Source: CAZVYN01 sp964631125 (GTDB taxonomy: Bacteria; Eisenbacteria; RBG-16-71-46; CAIMUX01). Taken from it: 32,438 nt of DNA. A program made the position numbers and the translations under genes. Under the pieces are notes generated by a model, which ran no database searches, was not told where the DNA came from, and saw nothing but the letters and a program-made list of their open reading frames with translations. The stretch spans positions 1 to 32,438 of the forward strand of contig CAZVYN010000049.1 in the NCBI GenBank assembly GCA_964631125.1, given 5' to 3'. Shown in pieces: positions 22,902 to 32,438 of this stretch; within the stretch, counting starts at the first letter, position 1; the number at the start of each line of letters is the position of its first letter.

Positions 22902-24433
22902 ATGCGACATGCACGGGTGGTGTTGATGATCGCGGCGTTCGCCGTGACGATCGCCGGCTGCGGTGACGACGACGATGGACCGACGGTGCCCGTCGCGCCG
23001 GTGAAGACCGAGAAGCTCGAGGCCGCGAAGATCTCCTCGGCGCCGGACGCGGCATTCTGGGACGACGCCGACTACGCCGAGTTCACGGCGTCGGGCAACG
23101 GCGGCAACGGGAGCACGGGCCAGGCATACGGCGGCGAATTCAACATGNNNNNNNNNNNNNNNNNNNNNNNNNNNNNNNNNNNNNNNNNNNNNNNNNNNNN
23201 NNNNNNNNNNNNNNNNNNNNNNNNNNNNNNNNNNNNNNNNNNNNNNNGGGCAACGGCGGCAACGGGAGCACGGGCCAGGCATACGGCGGCGAATTCAACA
23301 TGACGGGGTCGAAGGATGGGTTCGACATCAAGGTCCGGATGAAGGCCGCGTACTCGGCGACCGACCTCTACATTTGGACGCAGTGGCCGGATAACTCGAG
23401 CACGAACGACCTGAATCGCCGTCGATGGTTCTTCAACGGCGGGGCGAGCGACGCCCTGCCCACGTTCGACATGGGCGTGACGGGCCGGACGATGATGGAG
23501 ATGGCGCCGACCGGCTGGAGCTCGAACCTGAACGACGACAAGATCGGCGTCATGTGGGACATCAAGCAGGGCGGCGTCGGCGCGAGCGCGACGGATGGGC
23601 GCAAGTTCGAGGATGTGGGTTGCGCCATGACCTGCCACACCCCGAATGACATGTATCCCGCCAACGGCCGCACGGACCTCTGGCACTGGAAGACCAGCCG
23701 CTCGAACCCGATCGGCTACGCGAACGATCAGTTCTGTGTCAATGACGGTGCGGCCCCGGGCCGCAAGACCGACACCGGCGAGACGATCGAAGTCCGCAAC
23801 CGGCCGGCGGGTGGCAACAACACGTCTGGTCCCGCGTCTGTCTGGGATCCGACGAAGGCCAACCGGATCGTCCGCGCTAGCGACGGGGCGACGTTCAATC
23901 TGAACCCGCTTCTCTTCCTGGCGAACGACGCCAAGATGCCGCTCGAGGGCGACGCGGCCGCGGGAAATGTGATCTACCAGGCGAAGTGTCAGGGCTGTCA
24001 CAACCCCGACGGCAAGGGCCAGAACAAGAACTTGGCCGACTACGGCCTCAACAAGACGCGTGACGAGATCGTGAACAAGACGAACGCGAACGGCGTGACG
24101 CACGGTGGCGAGAACCAGAACGTGACGGACCCGACCGAACAGGGGAACCTCGTGGCGCGGATACGCGGGTTTGCCGGCGCGCCTGGCTACACGCTTCAGG
24201 ACGTGACGGCGCCGGGCGACGCGACCTACGTCACCAACGCGAACACCGTCTACTCGGGCGGGACGTACACGGTCATCTTCAAGCGGAAGCTCACGACGGC
24301 GAAACCGACGGAGGACGTGCAGTTCACGAACGTCACGGCTTCAGCGGAGTACCCCTTCAGCGTCGCGGTCATGGACTACGACGGGAAGAACCACGTGGGT
24401 GGGGCGCTTCAGAAGCTGATCTTCCGACAGTAG
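22902..24433 (+). CDS. Cytochrome c lipoprotein with ethylbenzene-dehydrogenase-like haem domain, interrupted by an assembly gap
   Basis: AGGAGG at 22890-22895 selects ATG 22902 (ATG 22899 is also possible). The frame enters a lipoprotein signal ending in VTIAGC (lipid on C20), runs to the N gap, and resumes in a different frame after it. Removing the 100 Ns and one copy of the flanking 55-bp repeat gives one unbroken frame of 458 residues. The first half resembles the EB_dh haem-binding fold (SAPDAAFWDDADYAEF, DLYIWTQWPD, KIGVMWDI). It includes GCAMTCH (C189, C193, H194), a CX3CH haem site. A class I cytochrome c domain follows with KCQGCH (C311, C314, H315). It is likely a periplasmic, membrane-anchored electron carrier; the partner is unknown. 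Confidence 0.83.
23093..23147 (+). repeat. Left copy of a 55-bp perfect direct repeat at the gap edge
   Basis: These 55 bases end exactly where the N run begins and are identical to 23248-23302. Such a repeat at both edges of a gap is the usual mark of two contigs that share a k-mer-length overlap and were scaffolded instead of merged. Confidence 0.95.
23148..23247. other. Scaffold gap of exactly 100 N
   Basis: The run of exactly 100 Ns is a conventional placeholder, so its length carries no information. With identical flanks, the true distance is probably minus 55 bases. Confidence 0.98.
23248..23302 (+). repeat. Right copy of the 55-bp direct repeat
   Basis: This starts at the first base after the gap and is identical to 23093-23147. 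Only one copy is needed to restore the cytochrome reading frame. Confidence 0.95.
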
Positions 24434-24536
24434 CCATCGGACGCGGACAGCGCAGCGGCCGCTCCGGGTCGCGCGGCCAGTGGGGCGGGGGCGACCGCAA
24501 CGGTTCTCGCAATCGGTAGCCGATCGAGGTCGGCCT

Positions 24537-24580
24537 GATCCGGGCGCGGTTTGGAGTTCGATCTCCAACCGCGCCCGATC
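24537..24580 (+). terminator. Strong hairpin after the cytochrome gene
   Basis: Bases 24541-24556 pair with 24563-24577 (cgggcgcggtttggag against ctccaaccgcgcccg, one bulged T) around a six-base loop; flanking gat/atc extends the stem. A T-containing tail (tatttc) follows. It lies about 100 bases after the cytochrome stop and fits a terminator, though the T tract is short. Confidence 0.65.
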
Positions 24581-24754
24581 TATTTCATCCGAGTCAGCGT
24601 TGTCGAGAAGTCACAAGAGTTTGACGAGGTCGCCGCCGAGCTGGCGCGCACTCTCAACGTGTTCAAAGTGCCTCCGCGCGAGATGGGCGAACTCCTCGCA
24701 GCCTTCGCAGCGCACAAGGACGAAGTAACGGCGGGTTACAAAGCGAAGGGATGA
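24581..24754 (+). pseudogene. C-terminal fragment of a group 1 truncated haemoglobin
   Basis: The frame closing at TGA 24752 encodes FDEVAAELARTLNVFKVP and then REMGELLAAFAAHKDEV. This is the last two helices of a group 1 truncated haemoglobin, where TLxKFKVPxxExGELLA is typical. The E and F helices with the haem-ligating His are absent; the region in front is a terminator hairpin. The only start codon in frame is a TTG inside that hairpin. The piece cannot bind haem as a globin and is best read as a remnant left by a deletion. Confidence 0.6.
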
Positions 24755-24761
24755 TCCGGTC

Positions 24762-24792
24762 GACGCGCCTCGACTTCAATTCGAGGCGCGTC
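24762..24792. terminator. Perfect 12-bp hairpin between convergent units
   Basis: GACGCGCCTCGA (24762-24773) pairs perfectly with TCGAGGCGCGTC (24781-24792) around a seven-base loop. There is no T run on either side, so it may be a factor-dependent or bidirectional stop, or a message-stabilising stem. Confidence 0.5.
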
Positions 24793-25024
24793 AATCCCTC
24801 ACGTAACGCTCACTCCCAGACCAGCCGATCAAGTATCGATCGTCCGCGGCATGCGAAGAACCCCCGACCGGGACCGCGCCTGGATCGAACGGCTGCTGGC
24901 GCGGCGTGAACGGCCAAGTCCGGGACCAGTTGGAGCTCGAAGGTCGATCCGATCGACAGATCGTCGATGAGCCAGAGCCAGGACTCGAGCGACCGAGATA
25001 CTTTCCGGCCAACCGCGCTGCCGC
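24793..25024. other. Gap downstream of the efflux operon, possible gene debris
   Basis: No intact gene is seen. A plus-strand frame near 24850-24900 encodes DRAWIERLLARR, which resembles the first helix of GNAT acetyltransferases, but nothing around it continues the fold. A minus-strand frame from 25028 has no start signal or known domain. Confidence 0.35.
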
Positions 25025-28123
<3,099 letters not shown>

Positions 28124-28135
28124 TCGCGAGCCTCG

Positions 28136-29515
28136 CTATTTCTTGGTTTCGACTTCGCAGCAGCCTGCGCCGATGCTCTCTTTGAGCGTTTCCGTCTTGA
28201 GGAGAAAACTTCCCGTCGTCACCACCAGCTCGCCAGGTTCGAGCCCGGCGGTAACGGCGACGAGCTCGCCATCGGAAGGATCGACGCGCACGCGCCGCGT
28301 TTCGTATTCGTCGACCGCCAGCGCCACGAATACGAGCTGGGCTCCCTTGGCCTCTTGCACCGCTGCACGTGGGACCAATGCTGTCCCTCCGGCCGAGCTG
28401 ACCGAGATCTGAGCGCGTGCGTACATGTTCGCGCGGAGTGCGCCGTCGGGATTGTCGAGGGCGGCCCGAGACTTGATGGTGCGGGTTCGAGTGTCGACCA
28501 CCGGCGCCACGTATTGGAGGATCCCGTCGAACTTCCGGCCTTCCAATCCGTCGACCTCGAGGACGACGTGCTGCCCGACGGCCACCCGGCTCGCCTGCGA
28601 CTCCGGAATATCGATCTCCGCCCAGAGTGAGGAGGTATCGAGGATCTCGAAGATCGTTTCCTCCTGATCGACGAGGCTCCCCACGGTGAAGTTGCGAGCG
28701 GTGACGGCGCCGCCGATGGGCGCGACGAGGTTGTACACACCCGCGCCTTCGGCCCCGCCGACGAGACCGACCGCAGCCTCGGCCGCGGCGCCGTCGGCCT
28801 TCGCTTCCTCGTAAGCTTGTTGGGCTGCCTGCACCTCTTTCTGGGACGAGATTCCCTTGTCGTGGAGCTGCTTCTCACGTTCGTAGTCCGCCCCCGCAGT
28901 TTCCGCACGGGCTCGGGCGGAGCGCAGGCGAGCCCGGTCTTCCGCGACGACGGCGCTCTCGATCGAGGCGAGCGGAGTGCCCTTCATCACCTTCGTCCCC
29001 AGATCGACCTTGAACGCTCGGATCACGCCCGGGGAGCGGACATTGACGTGCGCGCTCTTGGCCGCATCCGCGACGATGGTCGCCGTTGCGAGAATTACGG
29101 TTGCCTGTTCGCCTCGTAGCGCTCGACTCGTCTCGATCCCTACCTGGGCGGCTACTTCCTTGGTCGCGAACGTGATGCGGAGTCCATTCGCCGGCGCTTC
29201 GTCGGGAGCGACGTCGGCGACAGGCCTACCGCCACGCTCCGGATGGCAGAGCGGACAGAACGACTCGGGGAATTCGTGCTCGGCGCACCAGTCGCCGCGC
29301 GCCTGGAAGATCCGGATCAGCTTCGGATGGCACTTCGTGCAGACCGCTTCGAGGACGCCATGTTCGGCGCACATGCCTTCAGCATCCGCGCCGCCGAGAT
29401 CTGCAATCTCGGATGCAGCCACCGGAGCCGATTGGTCCGGCGATGCGTCGCGGCGCTGACATCCGCCGACGACCAGGAAGAAGAGCGTGGCGAACAGCAG
29501 GAGGCATCGACGCAT
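28136..29515 (-). CDS. RND efflux periplasmic adaptor with N-terminal Cys/His metal motifs
   Basis: This 459-residue membrane-fusion lipoprotein is of the CusB/CzcB type; lipidation is expected at C19 (LVVGGC). After a linker it has two metal-type motifs, CAEHGVLEAVCTKCHP (C49, H52, C59, C62) and WCAEHEFPESFCPLCHP (C77, H80, C87, C90). The adaptor fold follows: a lipoyl half (HVNVRSPGVIRAFKVDLGTKV), a coiled hairpin (about 185-255), the second lipoyl half (YNLVAPIGGAVTARNFTVG) and beta-barrel parts. It ends in GAGCCEVETKK, with another Cys pair. It links pump and channel. ATG 29515 has GGAGG upstream, and its A is shared with the TGA of the preceding gene (TGATG). Confidence 0.92.
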   Translation of the reverse strand: MRRCLLLFATLFFLVVGGCQRRDASPDQSAPVAASEIADLGGADAEGMCAEHGVLEAVCTKCHPKLIRIFQARGDWCAEHEFPESFCPLCHPERGGRPVADVAPDEAPANGLRITFATKEVAAQVGIETSRALRGEQATVILATATIVADAAKSAHVNVRSPGVIRAFKVDLGTKVMKGTPLASIESAVVAEDRARLRSARARAETAGADYEREKQLHDKGISSQKEVQAAQQAYEEAKADGAAAEAAVGLVGGAEGAGVYNLVAPIGGAVTARNFTVGSLVDQEETIFEILDTSSLWAEIDIPESQASRVAVGQHVVLEVDGLEGRKFDGILQYVAPVVDTRTRTIKSRAALDNPDGALRANMYARAQISVSSAGGTALVPRAAVQEAKGAQLVFVALAVDEYETRRVRVDPSDGELVAVTAGLEPGELVVTTGSFLLKTETLKESIGAGCCEVETKK

Positions 29516-29850
29516 CACTTCCCCTCCGGTTTCGGAGGCCGAACGATCTTCAGCCCGGGGTTGCACTGGAGGCACTGGGACTCGGGCAAGCCGTGTTCGG
29601 CGCACCAGTCGTTCGTCGCCTTGAAGGCCGCAGCCAGGGAAGGATCGCAGCGGGTGCATGCGCTCTCGGCGACCTGATGTTCGCCGCACCAATCTTCGTG
29701 CGAGCCTGGAACGACGCTGGCGGACGCGTGGGCCGCCTCCGAGGAAGCCGGGCGCGATTCGGATGCCGGTCGGTCGCTCTTCGATGCTTCTTTTCCGCAA
29801 CTGGTCAGGAAGATGCTCGCGGCCAGGAAGACCACCCAACGCGTGTTCAT
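29515..29850 (-). CDS. Small Cys/His lipoprotein, probable periplasmic metal-binding protein
   Basis: This 111-residue lipoprotein (LTSC, C18) has a Ser/Ala-rich linker followed by two copies of the motif WCxEHxxxExxCxxC: C55/H58/C65/C68 and C83/H86/C93/C96. The same motif occurs twice in the adaptor encoded next, so the two proteins probably bind the same metal, and this one may hand ions to the pump. This is inference from shared motifs and gene order. ATG 29850 has GAGGAGG eight bases upstream. The stop overlaps the adaptor start by one base. No enzyme domain is present. Confidence 0.82.
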   Translation of the reverse strand: MNTRWVVFLAASIFLTSCGKEASKSDRPASESRPASSEAAHASASVVPGSHEDWCGEHQVAESACTRCDPSLAAAFKATNDWCAEHGLPESQCLQCNPGLKIVRPPKPEGK

Positions 29851-29870
29851 GATTCAATCCTCCTCATGGG

Positions 29871-31091
29871 CTAGTGTTCTCGAGGCAATACGCCGACCGC
29901 GAGGGTCAGCTCGATGCCTCTCTCTGCTGCTTCGAGCAGCCGATCTGCATGTTCTCGCCGAGTGTCCAGGGATCCACTGCGCACGACCAAGAGTCCCGGC
30001 AGGTCGAGCTTCCCCGCGCCGTAGCTCTGCTGGGCTAGCTCTTCGACCTCCAGAGCCCGCGGCAACGCCCGCTCTTCCATCTCTCGCGCCGCAGCCTCGA
30101 TGCTCGCGTAGCCCAATCGCGCCCCAGCGGCTTCTGACGACGCTGCCGATCGCCGCGTTTCCAGTTCGACGGCAGCGCGATCGCGCCGAGCTACGGCTTC
30201 GCCTCGCGCTCCTTGTCCCCGGTTGAAGAACGGAAGCGAGAGAGCCAGACCCGGGCTGATGACCTCCTCGTCGCGCGTGTGCTCGTAGTTCACTCGAAGC
30301 GCGACTGCCGGCCAGCCGGAAGTCCTGGCGACGGAGAGGGCCGCCGAGGCGGCTCTGAGATCGCTCTCCGCAGCACTCACGTCGGCTCTCTGCTCCAGTG
30401 CTACTCGCGTCGCCGCATCGAGGAGGGAACGATCGCCGAGCTCACCAACCACCTCCAACTCAGTCACCGTCGGCAGCCCCAAGATCCGAGCGAGTGCGAG
30501 GATGGCTTCCGTCACATTTCCCTGCTCGACCAGCACCTCGCTCTCCGCTCGCGAGAGTTCGGTTTCGGCGACGACGACCTCGAGGTGCGCGGCATCGCCG
30601 GCCTCGAGTCGGTCAGCCGCGATCCGGACCAGTTCACGCGCCAACGCGCGGCGATCGGCCGCGATCCCTGATCGCTGCTGAGCATGAAGAGTCCGGTAGT
30701 AGGCGCCGAGCGCTGCCGCTACGACGCGAAGTTGCGAGTCCGTTTCGAGAAAACCCTCTCGTTCCAGGCCGGCCCGCGCTTCGCTGATCTCGCCGGAACG
30801 GCGGAACCCGAGACCGAGCGGAACAGTGAGTTCCATTGCGGTCGTCCGACCCGACTCGCTGCCGGAACCACTGACCCCTTCGATCACCGGATTGTCGACG
30901 GAGAAAACACGAGCCCCCGTGAGCCGCGCGCGAGCCTCTGCGACGCGCGTCAACGCGAGGCGGGCTTCCGGAGAGCGGGTCCGCGCGAGAACGACGACTT
31001 GGTCCACCGTGAGCGGTTCCGCCCGCGCTGAGGCGCCCTGAACCGACCAGGCTGCGACGAGCAATACGATGCCGGCGAGAGATCCTCGCAT
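29871..31091 (-). CDS. TolC-family outer-membrane channel of the metal efflux system
   Basis: The protein has 406 residues with a signal peptide (GIVLLVAAWSVQGASARA). The first mature helix (LTVDQVVVLARTRSPEARLA) and two long coiled segments with the paired helices of the outer-membrane efflux protein family are clear. The second half repeats the layout (RVALEQRADVSAAESDLRAA, then SLPFFNRGQG, a family signature). It is shorter than many TolC proteins but within the CzcC/CusC range. It forms the outer-membrane exit duct for the pump encoded downstream. The ribosome-binding site is weak (GGGGG). Confidence 0.92.
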   Translation of the reverse strand: MRGSLAGIVLLVAAWSVQGASARAEPLTVDQVVVLARTRSPEARLALTRVAEARARLTGARVFSVDNPVIEGVSGSGSESGRTTAMELTVPLGLGFRRSGEISEARAGLEREGFLETDSQLRVVAAALGAYYRTLHAQQRSGIAADRRALARELVRIAADRLEAGDAAHLEVVVAETELSRAESEVLVEQGNVTEAILALARILGLPTVTELEVVGELGDRSLLDAATRVALEQRADVSAAESDLRAASAALSVARTSGWPAVALRVNYEHTRDEEVISPGLALSLPFFNRGQGARGEAVARRDRAAVELETRRSAASSEAAGARLGYASIEAAAREMEERALPRALEVEELAQQSYGAGKLDLPGLLVVRSGSLDTRREHADRLLEAAERGIELTLAVGVLPREH

Positions 31092-31222
31092 GATGCCCCC
31101 GGCTGGATAGTTTGTGACGGGAGGCGGCTACCAGCGCGACGCGGTCCGCGGACCGAGAACGAGCACTCGAGCTGGAAGGCGTCGGAGATCGCTGCGCATC
31201 TGGCGCGAGCGATCGACACCGA

Positions 31223-31681
31223 TCAGGCGCGGGCGATCCGGGGCGGCGCGCGCGGAGCGGTAGGAGTGCGGTGGTCTGCGTCCCCACCAGCGGGCGGGCC
31301 GTGAGTCAACTCCGCCACTGCCACCAATCCCGGCGGGGGCACGGGACTGTGATCGGCTGACGCCAGGTCGGCCGGAAGAGCGGTCGCGGTGGGGGACGCG
31401 AGCGCAAGTACGAGGATGACCTGAGATGACGGGCTCATCCCGCTCAAGCGGCAGCATTCGTCGAAGAGGTCGCGGTCGCAGCAGGGTCCGTCGGCGCGGT
31501 CAGCGGCTCGGGAGGAAGACCGAACCTCCGTCGAGCACGGAGCCTCGGTCGACTCGTCGCACGAGCGGCTCGCGACGCACCACCAGACACCGGCCGAACT
31601 CCAACCCGCGACGAGTGTCGTGAGAAGGATCAGGAGAGCGCCGCGACGCAAGAACGATAGGGCGGAAAGAAGCATCTCCAC
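31223..31681 (-). CDS. Cys-rich exported or membrane protein, first gene of efflux operon
   Basis: The protein has 152 residues from GTG 31681; ATG 31675 is an alternative with the same signal segment. An N-terminal hydrophobic stretch (GALLILLTTLVAGWSSAGVWW) is followed by a Cys-rich segment with CVASRSC, PCCDRD and ECC, and a second hydrophobic stretch (QVILVLALASPTATALPA). I recognise no family. It lies 131 bases upstream of the channel gene on the same strand, in the place where small Cys- or His-rich exported proteins often precede heavy-metal RND operons. The role may be metal sensing or sequestration; this is context only. The Pro/Arg-rich C-terminus is probably disordered. Confidence 0.5.
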   Translation of the reverse strand: MEMLLSALSFLRRGALLILLTTLVAGWSSAGVWWCVASRSCDESTEAPCSTEVRSSSRAADRADGPCCDRDLFDECCRLSGMSPSSQVILVLALASPTATALPADLASADHSPVPPPGLVAVAELTHGPPAGGDADHRTPTAPRAPPRIARA

Positions 31682-31857
31682 GAAGATCGGCCAGAGTGGT
31701 GCTCGAGTTCAACTCCCGTTCTCCAGATCGTACCCGGCCTGCGTGCGTTGCCCCATCTGGAGGTCCGACGCCCGGAAACCCGCACCAGCAAACGCCACGA
31801 CGAGCGGGTGCGGGGGTCCCGAACTCGACGCCCTGACCTCGTGCTACCCTCGCGAAC

Positions 31858-32438
31858 ATGCCGCTCGAGCGCCCTTCGTCTTCGCGAGCCAAGACAAACT
31901 CGGAGGCGGGGGCCGGAATCCTGGTGCGCGACTGTCTGGGGAACCGCCCCGGCGCCTGGGAAGAATTCCTCCGTCGTTACTCGAACCTGATCTTCTCGAC
32001 CATCCGGAAGGTCGGGCTGCCTCCCTCGGACCAGGAAGAGGCCTACCAGGCGGCGGTCCTCGCCATCTATCGCCAGCTCAGCAGCCTCCGGGACACCGAC
32101 CGGTTGATCTCCTGGATCGTCGTCATCTCCCGCCGGCAGGCCATCAATCGGATCCGCTCGAGGCGCAACGAGGTCAGCCTCGACCATCTCTCCCCCTCGG
32201 AGCTGGCCATCGCCGAATCGACGCTCGAGGCGGCCGACGGACTGCCCGAAGCCGAAACGGTCGCGCTCGAACGGGCGCAGCAAGCCGCGGAGACGCTGGT
32301 ACGCCTGCCCGAGCGTTGCCGGCGACTCCTACGGCTGCTCTTCTACGAAGACCCGTCGATCGACTACACCGAGATCGCTCGGAGGGAAGGCATTCCGGTA
32401 GGGAGCATCGGCCCGACTCGCGCCCGTTGCATCGAGAA
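31858..32438 (+). CDS. Sigma-70-family (ECF-like) RNA polymerase sigma factor, 3' end outside the window
   Basis: The frame runs from ATG 31858 past the window end (193 codons visible). Region 2 is seen at WEEFLRRYSNLIFSTIRKVG followed by EEAYQAAVLAIYRQL and LISWIVVISRRQAINRIR, with the Trp-Ile core and Arg-rich end that contact the -10 element. Region 4 is seen at LVRLPERCRRLLRLLFYEDP and YTEIARREGIPVGSIGPTRA, a helix-turn-helix for the -35 element. No ribosome-binding site precedes the ATG, so the message may be leaderless. It is divergent from the efflux operon. An anti-sigma partner, if any, would lie downstream and is not visible. Confidence 0.88.
   Translation, partial: MPLERPSSSRAKTNSEAGAGILVRDCLGNRPGAWEEFLRRYSNLIFSTIRKVGLPPSDQEEAYQAAVLAIYRQLSSLRDTDRLISWIVVISRRQAINRIRSRRNEVSLDHLSPSELAIAESTLEAADGLPEAETVALERAQQAAETLVRLPERCRRLLRLLFYEDPSIDYTEIARREGIPVGSIGPTRARCIE

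Noticed and set aside
23093..23302. A true biological tandem repeat or mobile-element target duplication
   Set aside because: The copies lie exactly at the two edges of a 100-N placeholder and joining them restores a reading frame, so an assembly overlap explains them better.
24850..24900. Short GNAT-like helix (DRAWIERLLARR)
   Set aside because: Twelve residues only, with no acetyl-CoA-binding motif in any nearby frame; it may be chance.

Overview
The window is GC-rich bacterial DNA with dense coding. Several secreted beta-propeller proteins end in the same FlgD-like immunoglobulin tail (NPF near its start, WDG and GxYxYxL near its end). That tail is used as a C-terminal sorting or anchoring module in Gram-negative lineages such as Candidatus Eisenbacteria and other FCB-related phyla. 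Together with a CusA-type tripartite pump, which needs an outer membrane, it points to an uncultivated Gram-negative diderm. A 100-N scaffold gap flanked by a perfect 55-bp duplication shows that this is a draft, probably metagenome-derived, assembly. The phylum assignment is an inference.

Layout: (1) 1-5112: the end of a CBS-domain protein, a tiny membrane protein, and on the minus strand a 1426-residue Ser/Thr kinase-ATPase-TPR signalling protein. (2) 5195-7868: a secreted Asp-box propeller with FlgD tail, divergent from a pirin gene that has two credible starts, one adding a Tat-like leader. (3) 7956-13482, minus strand: a three-gene unit read from right to left. It holds an ArsR-type DNA-binding domain fused to an M29-aminopeptidase-like domain that has lost its metal ligands, then two secreted propeller/FlgD proteins; the first of these is start/stop coupled to the regulator. 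(4) 14113-16918: a His/Met-rich lipoprotein, a strong bidirectional terminator, a secreted PNGase F-like protein and a zinc alcohol dehydrogenase. (5) 16961-17639: decayed toxin-antitoxin material, namely a DUF433/DUF5615-like remnant and hicB next to a hicA with an internal deletion. (6) 17821-21783: a secreted YWTD-type propeller with FlgD tail, then a DUF4143 ATPase with a palindromic promoter and a small unknown gene. (7) 21996-24754: a broken propeller/FlgD remnant, a short paralogue of the His/Met-rich lipoprotein, a cytochrome c lipoprotein interrupted by the assembly gap, and a C-terminal fragment of a truncated haemoglobin. (8) 25025-31681, minus strand: a heavy-metal efflux operon (Cys-rich membrane protein, TolC-like channel, Cys/His lipoprotein, Cys/His-bearing adaptor, CusA/CzcA pump). 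(9) 31858-end: a sigma-70-family sigma factor cut by the window edge.

No rRNA, tRNA, CRISPR array or intact insertion sequence was recognised. The strongest points for follow-up are the ArsR-M29 pseudoenzyme fusion coupled to secreted propellers, the duplicated WCxEH/CxxC metal motif shared by two proteins of the efflux operon, the repairable gap in the cytochrome gene, the dual-start pirin, the near-leaderless palindromic promoter of the DUF4143 ATPase, and the cluster of gene remnants.
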